Source: Gammaproteobacteria bacterium (GTDB taxonomy: Bacteria; Pseudomonadota; Gammaproteobacteria; Chromatiales; Chromatiaceae). Taken from it: a stretch of 6,978 nucleotides of DNA. This document shows positions 1 through 5,768 of the stretch, piece after piece. The notes under the pieces were generated by a model that was given only the letters and a program-made list of their open reading frames with translations, did not search any database and was not told where the DNA came from. Every line of letters starts with the position of its first letter. Position 1 is the stretch's first letter. The translations under genes were made by a program, and so were the position numbers. The DNA is taken from NCBI GenBank assembly GCA_030625445.1, contig DAOUQU010000082.1, positions 1 through 6,978 on the forward strand. Reading direction: 5' to 3'.

Positions 1-60
1 GATGATAACAATCAACCAGGCAACCCAGCCCTGGGATTTTCTACGTATGGTAAGCAGCAT
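1..60 (-). CDS. ppiD: PpiD-like SurA N-terminal domain chaperone, N-terminal fragment
   Basis: Only the first 20 codons are inside the window; the gene runs off the left edge. The peptide begins MLLTIRRKSQGWVAWLIVII: a short basic cytoplasmic tail followed by the start of a hydrophobic membrane segment. This is the usual beginning of PpiD, an inner-membrane-anchored periplasmic chaperone with SurA-like and parvulin domains. The ATG at 60-58 is well supported: AGGA lies 7 bases upstream (71-68) and an in-frame TAG occurs two codons upstream (66-64), so no longer N-terminus is possible. Position downstream of hupB is the standard place for ppiD in gammaproteobacteria. The identification rests on 20 residues plus gene order; the catalytic part cannot be seen. 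Confidence 0.75.
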   Translation of the reverse strand, partial: MLLTIRRKSQGWVAWLIVII

Positions 61-70
61 TATCTATTCC

Positions 71-100
71 TGAATGCAATGATTTGCAACGATTCGCAAC
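71..100 (-). repeat. Tandem 10-bp repeats in the ppiD leader
   Basis: Read on the minus strand, GTTGCGAATC (100-91) is followed directly by GTTGCAAATC (90-81), a 9 of 10 match, and then by a degenerate third unit ATTGCATTCA (80-71) that keeps the TTGC core. The period is about one helical turn. The array sits between the predicted ppiD promoter and its ribosome binding site, so it would be transcribed in the leader. No function is known to me. Confidence 0.5.
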
Positions 101-118
101 GAAAAATGAGAGCGCGCT

Positions 119-147
119 ATTCTAGCCCTGTTTAGGTAATAATTAAA
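119..147 (-). promoter_or_regulatory. Candidate sigma-70 promoter for ppiD
   Basis: On the minus strand the -10 TAGAAT (124-119) matches the consensus at 5 of 6 positions. A 17-base spacer separates it from a weak -35 TTTAAT (147-142, 3 of 6). It lies just after the terminator of the tRNA transcript and about 60 bases before the ppiD start, which is where a fresh promoter is needed. The -35 is poor, so the call is moderate. Confidence 0.4.
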
Positions 148-159
148 CTGCAGGAAGAC

Positions 160-191
160 AAAAAAAACGAGCCGGCAAGGCTCGCTTTTTT
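160..191 (-). terminator. Intrinsic terminator after tRNA-Asp
   Basis: A perfect 6-bp stem, CGAGCC (173-168 and 184-179 on opposite arms), encloses a 5-base loop. It is flanked by six T (186-191) on one side and eight A (160-167) on the other. Read on the minus strand this gives a GC stem followed by a run of eight U, beginning only a few bases beyond the 3' CCA of tRNA-Asp. It is close to symmetric and could also stop transcripts coming from the other direction. This is the only strong terminator downstream of hupB and the tRNAs. Confidence 0.85.
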
Positions 192-196
192 ATTGA

Positions 197-273
197 TGGC
201 GGAGCGGACGGGACTCGAACCCGCGACCACCGGCGTGACAGGCCGGTATTCTAACCAACTGAACTACCGCTCC
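197..273 (-). tRNA. tRNA-Asp (anticodon GUC)
   Basis: A 77-base gene folds as a full cloverleaf. The 7-bp acceptor stem pairs GGAGCGG (273-267) with CCGCTCC (207-201), followed by discriminator G at 200 and an encoded CCA at 199-197. The T arm carries GGTTCGAGTC. The anticodon loop is CTGTCAC (241-235) with anticodon GTC at 239-237, which reads the aspartate codons GAC and GAU. It follows tRNA-Val on the same strand after a 53-base spacer and precedes the terminator, so the two are probably cut from one precursor. Confidence 0.97.
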
Positions 274-325
274 AATGAGGGATGAGGTACATCCTGGTAC
301 TTTAATTTCTACCTCATCTCTTATT
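274..325 (-). other. Long hairpin filling the tRNA-Val/tRNA-Asp spacer
   Basis: Bases 274-289 and 310-325 are inverted copies over 16 positions: 14 pair, and the innermost 9 (GATGAGGTA at 281-289 with TACCTCATC at 310-318) are perfect. The loop is 20 bases. In the minus-strand RNA the two exceptions are A-C mismatches. The hairpin covers nearly the whole spacer between the two tRNAs and has no U-run, so it looks like a processing or folding element of the precursor, not a terminator. That role is inference. Confidence 0.65.
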
Positions 326-326
326 C

Positions 327-402
327 TGGTGGGTGCTGAGGGGATCGAACCCCCGACATTCGCCTTGTAAGGGCGACGCTCTCCCAGCTGAGCTAAGCAC
401 CC
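327..402 (-). tRNA. tRNA-Val (anticodon UAC)
   Basis: A 76-base gene with a complete cloverleaf: acceptor GGGTGCT (402-396) pairs with AGCACCC (337-331), followed by discriminator A at 330 and encoded CCA at 329-327. The D arm reads TAGCTCAGCTGGGAGAGC, and the T arm carries GGTTCGATCC. The anticodon loop is CTTACAA (371-365) with anticodon TAC at 369-367, which reads GUA and other GUN valine codons when the wobble U is modified. It starts 45 bases after the hupB stop with no clear promoter in between. Confidence 0.97.
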
Positions 403-411
403 ATGCAGGAA

Positions 412-428
412 TCTGTTATTTCAACAGA
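412..428 (-). other. Small hairpin between hupB and tRNA-Val
   Basis: TCTGTT (412-417) and AACAGA (423-428) form a 6-bp stem with a 5-base loop. There is no U-run after it on the minus strand, where tRNA-Val begins about 10 bases downstream. It is therefore more likely a 3'-end or processing structure of hupB mRNA than a terminator. Confidence 0.35.
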
Positions 429-447
429 CCCCTTGTCATGAGGCGCG

Positions 448-720
448 CTAGTTTACTGCATCCTTGAGAGCTTTGCCAGCCTTAAATGCGGGATTTCTTG
501 AAGCCTTGATTTGAATCTCTTCACCGGTGCGCGGATTGCGTCCCTTGCGTGCTGCACGATCTCGCACAGAGAATGTTCCAAATCCAATCAGTGAAACGCT
601 GTCGCCATCTTTCAGGGCATTCGTGATCGCAGCAACTACGCCGTCAAGCGCCATACCTGCTTTTGCTTTGCTGATATCAGCGCTCTCTGCTATTGAATCG
701 ATCAATTCGCTTTTATTCAT
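448..720 (-). CDS. hupB: DNA-binding protein HU-beta
   Basis: The 90-residue product has the normal length of a bacterial HU subunit. HU dimers bind and bend DNA with little sequence preference and shape the nucleoid. The N-terminal helical half ([12 protein letters not shown] onward) forms the dimer body. The GFGTF turn lies at residues 46-50, and the DNA-clasping arm follows, with [12 protein letters not shown] at 60-71 and the intercalating proline at 63. The C-terminal half ends in the conserved [15 protein letters not shown]. The ATG is preceded by AGAGGA at 733-728 with a 7-base gap. It follows lon but has its own promoter in the long spacer, and no terminator is seen before tRNA-Val. 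The position next to lon makes HU-beta (hupB) more likely than HU-alpha (hupA). Confidence 0.96.
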   Translation of the reverse strand: MNKSELIDSIAESADISKAKAGMALDGVVAAITNALKDGDSVSLIGFGTFSVRDRAARKGRNPRTGEEIQIKASRNPAFKAGKALKDAVN

Positions 721-815
721 AATAGTTTCCTCTTTAGTTTAGTGGTCAGTTTGGTGGAGATCTTCATTCTTTTCTCGCAGCCTCCATGGGGGAACTGCAA
801 TTTTTCAGGCAATTG

Positions 816-844
816 ATTACATACATTGCAGGCGCTGCTGTCAA
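816..844 (-). promoter_or_regulatory. Sigma-70 promoter for hupB
   Basis: The minus strand has a perfect -35 TTGACA (844-839), a 17-base spacer and a -10 TGTAAT (821-816) matching 5 of 6 positions. Its one deviation, G in place of A at the second position, is normally a sensitive one, so strength is uncertain; TATGTA two bases upstream is an alternative -10. Transcription would start near 809 and give a leader of about 90 bases. Confidence 0.65.
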
Positions 845-964
845 GCCAGTTTTGAAACTTTTATCAGCGAGTATTGCTGCAGATACAAAACAGAGTGTTG
901 CAGGGAGTTGATTCCATGACAGTTTCACAAACAGCTGAGACAAAATATTTTTTCAGTTTTTCTC

Positions 965-993
965 AAAAAATCGCTGTAGATTGGGCGAAGCGA
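965..993 (-). terminator. Weak candidate terminator for lon
   Basis: On the minus strand TCGCT (993-989) and AGCGA (975-971) can pair as a 5-bp stem across a 13-base loop, followed at once by six T (970-965). The stem is short and the loop large, so efficiency would be low. It is the only U-run with a pairing sequence before it between lon and hupB. Confidence 0.3.
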
Positions 994-1041
994 AGTTGTC
1001 CCGGGCAGATTGCCGCATCGGCGGGACCTCCTCGCAATGAC
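983..1041 (-). repeat. Copy of a GTCATTGCGAGGAG-type dispersed repeat
   Basis: Starting one base after the lon stop, the minus strand reads GTCATTGCGAGGAGG, then GCGGCAATCTG and ACTTCGCTTCGCCC. From memory, GTCATTGCGAGGAG ending in a CAATCT motif is the signature of a short palindromic repeat scattered between genes of many bacterial genomes. The copy contains nested inverted repeats: GTCCCG (998-1003) with CGGGAC (1022-1027), GGCA with TGCC (1004-1014), and GCCG with CGGC (1012-1022). The assignment is by recollection of the motif; the copy number in this genome cannot be seen here. Confidence 0.55.
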
Positions 1042-1042
1042 A

Positions 1043-3478
1043 TCAATGTTTTATCACTGCCGCCTTTTTATTTTCGGATGGCTTGCCTGCACCGGGTTTT
1101 GCTACGGCCGTCTCTTCGTCGTCATGCGGCTCGGGTTGACTCACCAGCGCCATTTCAAGAACCTCATCGATCCACTGAACAGGACGAATGTCCAGACCCT
1201 GTTTGACATTTTTTGGTATTTCAACAAGGTCTTTTTCATTCTCTTTCGGGATCAGGACCATCTTGATACCGCCACGCAGCGCCGCCAGGAGTTTCTCCTT
1301 GAGACCGCCAATGGGAAGCACTTCGCCACGCAAGGTGATCTCCCCTGTCATGGCAACGTCGGCACGCACCTTGATGCCCGTCAGCACCGATACCAACGCA
1401 GTACACATGCCAACTCCGGCACTCGGTCCGTCCTTGGGCGTCGCGCCTTCAGGAACGTGGATATGCGCCTCCTGCTTCTGATAGAAGTCCGGCTCGATCC
1501 CCAGTGCATCTGCACGGCTGCGAACGACTGTCATGGCTGCATGGATCGACTCTTTCATCACATCTCCAAGCTGCCCGGTCAACTGCATGCCGCCTTTGCC
1601 CTTCACCAGCGCTGCTTCAATACGCAGTAACTCACCGCCCACTTCTGTCCAGGCCAGACCGTTCACCTGTCCAACCTGGTCCAGTTCATCGGCCATACCG
1701 AAACTGAAGCGCCTGACACCGAGATACTTTTCCAGTCTTGCAGGCGTGATACGCACACTCTTTTTACTACTTTTGAGGAGCACATCCTTGACCACCTTAC
1801 GGCAGATCTTGGCAATCTCGCGCTCGAGATTGCGCACACCCGCTTCACGCGAGTAGTAACGGATGATGTCACGCACGACGGTATCGCTCATCTCCAGTTC
1901 GTTCTCTTTCAGGCCGTTGTTTTTCTTCTGTTTTGGGATCAAATATTTGACGGCAATATTGAGCTTTTCATCTTCGGTATAACCGGAGAGACGAATCACC
2001 TCCATCCTGTCCAGCAGGGCGGGGGGGATGTTCATGGTGTTAGCCGTTGCCACGAACATGATATCGGAGAGATCCAGATCAACCTCCAGGTAGTGATCCT
2101 GAAAGGTGTGGTTCTGTTCTGGATCCAGCACCTCCAGCAGCGCCGAGGAGGGATCACCACGGAAATCCATCGCCATCTTGTCGATTTCATCCAGCAGAAA
2201 GAGCGGATTGCGTGTCTCCACGCGACTCAGGTTCTGTACGATTTTGCCGGGCATGGCGCCGATATAGGTGCGGCGATGACCGCGTATCTCCGCCTCGTCA
2301 CGCACACCACCCAAAGCCATGCGTACAAATTTACGTCCGGTTGAGCGGGCAATCGACTGTCCAAGCGAGGTTTTACCGACGCCGGGAGGGCCGACAAGAC
2401 ACAAAATCGGCCCTTTGAGCTTGCGTACGCGCTGTTGCACGGCAAGGTACTCCAGAATACGCTCCTTGACCTTCTCAAGACCATAGTGATCAGCATCGAG
2501 AATCTCTTCAGCCTTGTTGATGTCATTATTGACCCGCGAACGCTTTTTCCAGGGAATGCCGACCAGCGTGTCAATGTAGTTGCGCACTACAGTCGCTTCA
2601 GCTGACATCGGCGACATCATTTTGAGCTTGTTGAGCTCACCCAGGGCCTTCTTCTTAACCTCTTTAGGCATCCCGGATTTTTCAATTTTTTCCGCCAACC
2701 CCTCTATCTCGTTGGGCGCATCATCCATCTCACCCAGCTCTTTCTGGATGGCTTTCATCTGCTCATTGAGATAATACTCGCGCTGGTTCTTCTCCATCTG
2801 CCCCTTGACACGGCCACGGATACGTTTCTCCAGCTGGAGGACATCATTCTCCTCCTCCACCAGTCTCATGAGATGCTCAAGCCGCTGCTGAACGTCGATG
2901 ATTTCCAGTACTTTCTGCTTTTCATCCAGCTTCAGCGACATGTGCGCCGCCATGGTGTCGGCGAGGCGGCTGGGATCATCAATACTGGCCAGCGAGGTCA
3001 AAACCTCCGGCGGAACCTTTTTATTCAGTTTGACATAGTGATCAAACATCGAGAGAGCTGAACGCATGAAGACATCCGTCTCCCTGTCGTCGGGCATCTC
3101 CCCTTCGTCAAGGCGCTGCGGAGCAGAACGATAGAAAGCCTCTGTCTCAAGAAATGCGCCCACCCTGACACGGTAGGCGCCCTCGACCAGCACCTTGACA
3201 GTGCCGTCCGGCAGCTTTAACAGCTGTAATATATTCGCCAGGGTTCCGATCTCATAGATCTCTGCTGTTGAAGGATCGTCAACATCGGCGCTTCTCTGCG
3301 CCACCAGCAGGATAGGCTGGTTATGCCGCGTTGCATAATCGAGTGCACGTATTGATTTTTCACGCCCGACAAAGAGTGGTATCACCATGTGCGGATAGAC
3401 CACGACATCTCTCAAGGGAAGAATAGCAATGTCATCGGGTAACTCCACAACACCGCCTTTGCTTTTCTCTTTAACCAT
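1043..3478 (-). CDS. lon: ATP-dependent protease Lon (LonA)
   Basis: This 811-residue cytosolic AAA+ serine protease degrades misfolded proteins and specific regulators. The N-terminal substrate-binding domain (about 14-205) opens with [21 protein letters not shown], and a helical linker follows. The ATPase module has Walker A GPPGVGKT (363-370), pore-loop Y405, Walker B with DEID (430-433), sensor-1 N480, an arginine at 491 and sensor-2 R549. The protease domain carries the catalytic Ser686 in PKDGPSAG and Lys729, spaced 43 residues apart as in E. coli (679/722). It is somewhat longer than the 784-residue E. coli enzyme, mainly through a charged tail after about residue 780. The ATG at 3478-3476 follows a modest AGAGAG (3490-3485). 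It lies 95 bases after clpX, probably with its own promoter. Confidence 0.98.
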   Translation of the reverse strand: MVKEKSKGGVVELPDDIAILPLRDVVVYPHMVIPLFVGREKSIRALDYATRHNQPILLVAQRSADVDDPSTAEIYEIGTLANILQLLKLPDGTVKVLVEGAYRVRVGAFLETEAFYRSAPQRLDEGEMPDDRETDVFMRSALSMFDHYVKLNKKVPPEVLTSLASIDDPSRLADTMAAHMSLKLDEKQKVLEIIDVQQRLEHLMRLVEEENDVLQLEKRIRGRVKGQMEKNQREYYLNEQMKAIQKELGEMDDAPNEIEGLAEKIEKSGMPKEVKKKALGELNKLKMMSPMSAEATVVRNYIDTLVGIPWKKRSRVNNDINKAEEILDADHYGLEKVKERILEYLAVQQRVRKLKGPILCLVGPPGVGKTSLGQSIARSTGRKFVRMALGGVRDEAEIRGHRRTYIGAMPGKIVQNLSRVETRNPLFLLDEIDKMAMDFRGDPSSALLEVLDPEQNHTFQDHYLEVDLDLSDIMFVATANTMNIPPALLDRMEVIRLSGYTEDEKLNIAVKYLIPKQKKNNGLKENELEMSDTVVRDIIRYYSREAGVRNLEREIAKICRKVVKDVLLKSSKKSVRITPARLEKYLGVRRFSFGMADELDQVGQVNGLAWTEVGGELLRIEAALVKGKGGMQLTGQLGDVMKESIHAAMTVVRSRADALGIEPDFYQKQEAHIHVPEGATPKDGPSAGVGMCTALVSVLTGIKVRADVAMTGEITLRGEVLPIGGLKEKLLAALRGGIKMVLIPKENEKDLVEIPKNVKQGLDIRPVQWIDEVLEMALVSQPEPHDDEETAVAKPGAGKPSENKKAAVIKH

Positions 3479-3498
3479 GAATCACTCTCTTGTCATTA

Positions 3499-3510
3499 CT
3501 CTGTACAGAG
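3499..3510. promoter_or_regulatory. 12-bp perfect palindrome before lon
   Basis: CTCTGTACAGAG is its own reverse complement and is centred about 26 bases upstream of the lon ATG. Such a site could bind a dimeric regulator or form a short hairpin in the lon leader. It does not match the LexA box, which needs eight bases between CTGT and ACAG, and I recognise no regulator for it. Confidence 0.4.
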
Positions 3511-3521
3511 CTTAGGCATTG

Positions 3522-3541
3522 CCAGCGGGGATCCCCGCTGG
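3522..3541. repeat. 20-bp perfect palindrome in the clpX-lon gap
   Basis: CCAGCGGGGATCCCCGCTGG reads the same on both strands and can form a stable GC-rich hairpin with an 8-bp stem and a 4-base loop. No U-run follows on the minus strand, so it is not a standard intrinsic terminator. Placed between clpX and lon it could stabilise the clpX 3' end, be cut by RNase III, or structure the lon leader. Confidence 0.6.
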
Positions 3542-3558
3542 TAAAGAAACAGGTAAAC

Positions 3559-3573
3559 CGGCTGAATAAGCCG
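3559..3573 (-). terminator. Weak hairpin right after the clpX stop
   Basis: CGGCT (3559-3563) and AGCCG (3569-3573) form a 5-bp stem with a 5-base loop; the outer bases AAC and GTT can extend it across a bulge. The minus strand then reads GTTTACCTGTTTCTTTACC, which is T-rich but not a clean U-run. It may attenuate clpX transcription partly before lon. Low certainty. Confidence 0.35.
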
Positions 3574-4851
3574 TTAATCAGACAGGGCGGCTCTCTTTTC
3601 GCCACCCTCGATGATAATATAGGGGTCAGTGTCGCCGGAAACAACCGTCTCATCGACAACAACTTTGGAAACATCATTCATGGATGGGAGGTCATACATG
3701 GTATCCAGCAGAATCTGCTCGAGAATCGTGCGCAAACCACGAGCGCCGGTCTTGCGCGCCATCGCCTTGCGCGCGATTGCATGCAATGCATCGTCACGAA
3801 TCTCAAGTTCCGCGCCTTCCATCTCCAGGAGACGGCTATACTGCTTGGTGAGCGCATTTTTCGGTTCTGTCAAAATACGCACCAGCGCATCTTCATCCAG
3901 CTCTTCGAGCGTGGCAATCACCGGAAGACGACCAACGAACTCCGGAATCAGACCGAACTTGATCAGATCCTCCGCCTCGACATCGGAAAAAATTTCACCC
4001 AGACTCTGATTCTCCTCCTTGCTGTGAACTTCAGCAGAGAAGCCGATGCCACCCTTCTCGGAACGCTCCCGGATCACCTTCTCCAGGCCGGAAAATGCCC
4101 CGCCGACAATAAACAGGATATTGCCGGTATTGACCTGCAGGAACTCCTGCTGCGGATGCTTGCGCCCCCCCTGGGGAGGTACTGAAGCCACGGTGCCCTC
4201 GATCAGCTTCAACAGCGCCTGCTGCACGCCTTCTCCTGAGACATCGCGGGTAATCGACGGGTTGTCGGATTTACGCGAGATCTTGTCGATCTCATCGATA
4301 TAGACGATGCCGTTCTGCGCCTTGTCGACATCGTAGTCGCACTTTTGCAGCAGCTTCTGGATGATATTTTCAACATCCTCACCCACATAACCGGCTTCGG
4401 TCAGGGTGGTGGCGTCAGCAATCGTAAAAGGAACATTCAACAGCCGCGCCAGCGTTTCAGCCAGCAGGGTTTTACCGGAGCCGGTCGGACCGATCAGCAG
4501 AATGTTGCTCTTGGCAATCTCCACATCATCTTTCTGCATCTGAGCGACGGCCTCGAGACGTTTGTAGTGGTTATAGACAGCCACTGAAAGTACTCTCTTG
4601 GCGCGTTTTTGACCGATGACATATTCATTCAGCCACGCATTGATCTCCTGTGGTTTGGGCAATCCCTCCTTCTCGTCAGAAGCCGCGCCCTGAATCTCTT
4701 CACGGATAATATCATTGCAGAGTTCGACGCACTCGTCACAGATAAAGACAGAAGGTCCGGCGATCAGTTTGCGTACTTCATGCTGGCTCTTGCCACAAAA
4801 AGAGCAATAAAGGAGCTTGTCATCATCTGAGGTCGTTTTATCGTCACTCAT
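3574..4851 (-). CDS. clpX: ClpX, ATPase subunit of ClpXP
   Basis: ClpX recognises, unfolds and threads tagged or damaged proteins into the ClpP chamber. The 425-residue product has the usual length. The N-terminal zinc-binding domain has Cys16, Cys19, Cys38 and Cys41. The AAA+ module carries Walker A GPTGSGKT (121-128), pore-1 loop GYVG (154-157), Walker B with DEID (186-189), the RKH loop (230-232), the IGF tripeptide that docks on ClpP (269-271), arginine finger R308 in EFVGRLP, and sensor-2 R371 in TGARGLR. All key residues are present. The ATG at 4851-4849 has only a weak purine-rich region upstream (AGAAG). It lies 254 bases from clpP, behind a terminator and with its own promoter, so it need not be made in a fixed ratio to ClpP. 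Confidence 0.98.
   Translation of the reverse strand: MSDDKTTSDDDKLLYCSFCGKSQHEVRKLIAGPSVFICDECVELCNDIIREEIQGAASDEKEGLPKPQEINAWLNEYVIGQKRAKRVLSVAVYNHYKRLEAVAQMQKDDVEIAKSNILLIGPTGSGKTLLAETLARLLNVPFTIADATTLTEAGYVGEDVENIIQKLLQKCDYDVDKAQNGIVYIDEIDKISRKSDNPSITRDVSGEGVQQALLKLIEGTVASVPPQGGRKHPQQEFLQVNTGNILFIVGGAFSGLEKVIRERSEKGGIGFSAEVHSKEENQSLGEIFSDVEAEDLIKFGLIPEFVGRLPVIATLEELDEDALVRILTEPKNALTKQYSRLLEMEGAELEIRDDALHAIARKAMARKTGARGLRTILEQILLDTMYDLPSMNDVSKVVVDETVVSGDTDPYIIIEGGEKRAALSD
3616..3644 (-). promoter_or_regulatory. Candidate lon promoter inside the clpX 3' end
   Basis: The minus strand has TTGTTT (3644-3639), a 17-base spacer and TATATT (3621-3616): 3 of 6 and 5 of 6 matches to sigma-70 elements. 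The same stretch reads GTTGTTT, 13 bases, then CCCCTATAT, which has the TTG and CCCC cores and the spacing of a heat-shock sigma-32 promoter but mismatches elsewhere. It would start lon transcription near 3610 with a leader of about 130 bases. The bases also encode ClpX residues DPYI, so chance is possible. Confidence 0.3.
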
Positions 4852-4889
4852 TCACTTCTACCATGGGAAATTGAATACTTCGACTATCT

Positions 4890-4917
4890 ATCATAGCGAA
4901 ATCGGAGGAATTGGCAA
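4890..4917 (-). promoter_or_regulatory. Sigma-70 promoter for clpX
   Basis: On the minus strand TTGCCA (4917-4912, 5 of 6) and TATGAT (4895-4890, 5 of 6) are separated by 16 bases. Transcription would begin near 4883 and give a leader of about 30 bases before the clpX ATG. It lies just downstream of a strong terminator, which supports a real, independent clpX promoter. Confidence 0.7.
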
Positions 4918-4962
4918 GCAACTGCTACCGCGCTTGCTATGCGGATTTATCTTGTAACAATC

Positions 4963-4990
4963 AAAAATACCCGCATAATGCGGGCATTTT
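4963..4990 (-). terminator. Intrinsic terminator between clpP and clpX
   Basis: CCCGCA (4970-4975) and TGCGGG (4979-4984) form a perfect GC stem with a 3-base loop. In the minus-strand RNA the stem extends through a G-U pair, a U-A pair and an A/U run to about 12 bp, and ends in TATTTTT. It should end most clpP transcripts. It is nearly symmetric and would also work in the other direction. Confidence 0.85.
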
Positions 4991-5061
4991 CGTGATCGGC
5001 CTACCGCTCCTACAGCAATGTATTGACTCCAGATGTAGGAGAGGTCTTGTGACCACGATCG
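4991..5061. repeat. Inverted pair of REP-like elements (BIME-like)
   Basis: Two copies of a GTAGGAG-headed element face each other. On the plus strand TGTAGGAG (5034-5041) is followed by the hairpin GGTC-TTGT-GACC (5043-5054) and CGATCG (5056-5061). On the minus strand TGTAGGAG (5014-5007) is followed by CGG-TAGG-CCG (5006-4997) and ATCACG (4996-4991). The 8-base heads are exact inverted copies with 19 bases between. GTAGGAG, a small hairpin and a GATCG-like tail is the layout of REP elements common in gammaproteobacteria such as Pseudomonas and Xanthomonas and linked to RAYT transposases. The family call is from memory of the motif. Confidence 0.7.
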
Positions 5062-5105
5062 AAAAAAGAGAGCATGCCGCCATCATGCGCGGACTCAGGG
5101 GTTGT

Positions 5106-5768
5106 TCAACCCTTCTCTGTACGCTGATCAAGGACTTTGTCAATCAGACCATACTCGACAGACTCCCCGGCGCTCATGAAATTATCGCGCTCTGTATCAT
5201 CAGCGATCCTCTCCAGTGACTGACCGGTATGTTTTGCAAGGATGCCATTGAGTCTCTCGCGAACCGTCAGGATCTCACGCGCGTGGATTTCGATATCAGT
5301 CGCCTGCCCCTGGTAGCCGCCCAGCGGCTGGTGGATCATGGTGCGGGAGTGCGGCAGGGAGTAACGCTTGCCATGCTCTCCGGCAGCAAGCAGCAGTGCT
5401 CCCATGCTCGCCGCCTGACCGATGCACATGGTGCTCACATGGGGGCGCACAAATTGCATGGTGTCATAGATTGCCAGACCGGCTGTCACCGAACCACCGG
5501 GGGAATTGATATAGAGATGGATATCCTTGTCCGGATTTTCAGACTCCAGGAACAGCAGTTGCGCAACGATCAGGTTTGCCATGTGATCCTCTATCGCGCC
5601 GACAATGAAGATCACCCGCTCCTTGAGCAGACGTGAATAGATATCATAGGCGCGTTCACCGCGGGCAGACTGTTCGACAACCATAGGGATCAACCCCTGG
5701 CTGCGCGGTGAAAGATGGGGGATATTAGCTGATAGATCGTCCTGCATGATTATTCCTGTCGGGTTCAT
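5106..5768 (-). CDS. clpP: ClpP, proteolytic subunit of ClpXP/ClpAP
   Basis: ClpP is a tetradecameric cytosolic serine protease that cuts proteins fed in by ClpX or ClpA. Counted from the ATG at 5768, the product is 220 residues. The catalytic triad is complete: Ser121 in GQAASMGA, His146 in MIHQP and Asp195 in DTERDNF, with the same 25- and 49-residue spacings as in E. coli. The [20 protein letters not shown] segment (148-167) is fully conserved. By alignment to E. coli the mature chain would begin near residue 25 (GLIPMVVEQ), leaving a propeptide. The ATG overlaps the tig stop in ATGA, which suggests translational coupling. An alternative ATG at 5747-5745 (Met8) has a better ribosome site (AGGA, 6-base gap) and would give 213 residues, nearer the 207 of E. 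coli. Confidence 0.97.
   Translation of the reverse strand: MNPTGIIMQDDLSANIPHLSPRSQGLIPMVVEQSARGERAYDIYSRLLKERVIFIVGAIEDHMANLIVAQLLFLESENPDKDIHLYINSPGGSVTAGLAIYDTMQFVRPHVSTMCIGQAASMGALLLAAGEHGKRYSLPHSRTMIHQPLGGYQGQATDIEIHAREILTVRERLNGILAKHTGQSLERIADDTERDNFMSAGESVEYGLIDKVLDQRTEKG
5754..5757 (-). promoter_or_regulatory. Ribosome binding site favouring an internal clpP start
   Basis: AGGA (5757-5754) stands 6 bases before the ATG at 5747-5745. The first ATG (5768) has only GGA (5777-5775), also at 6 bases. The stronger match argues for Met8, while the ATGA overlap with tig argues for Met1. Confidence 0.45.

Larger units (their letters stand above)
721..1042. other. 322-base lon-hupB intergenic region
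   Basis: This is the only gene-free stretch above 300 bases. In transcription order it holds a repeat-like sequence starting just after the lon stop (1041 to about 983), a weak hairpin with six T (993-965), an A/T-rich stretch (about 970-930) with nothing I can identify, and the hupB promoter (844-816) with a leader of roughly 90 bases. The reading frames open here on the plus strand have no recognisable protein features and I do not regard them as genes. Confidence 0.7.

Noticed and set aside
416..437. Separate promoter for the tRNA genes (ATGACA with TAACAG)
   Set aside because: The spacer is only 15 bases and the -10 matches just 3 of 6 positions.
874..1206. Plus-strand frame of 110 codons starting in the lon-hupB gap
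   Set aside because: Its first part is A/T-rich spacer and repeat, its second part is antisense to lon, and no ribosome site or protein signature is visible.
1010..1630. Plus-strand reading frame of 206 codons opposite the lon 3' end
   Set aside because: It is antisense to the Lon protease domain, has no recognisable motif, and begins in repeat-like sequence.
3499..3510. LexA (SOS) box
   Set aside because: CTGT and ACAG are directly adjacent here, while a LexA site needs eight bases between them.
3522..3541. Intrinsic terminator for clpX at the 20-bp palindrome
   Set aside because: The hairpin is strong, but no U-run follows on the minus strand.
3490..4185. Plus-strand reading frame of 231 codons opposite the clpX 3' half
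   Set aside because: It lies antisense to a fully conserved clpX, shows no recognisable domain, and its openness follows from the codon use of the opposite strand.
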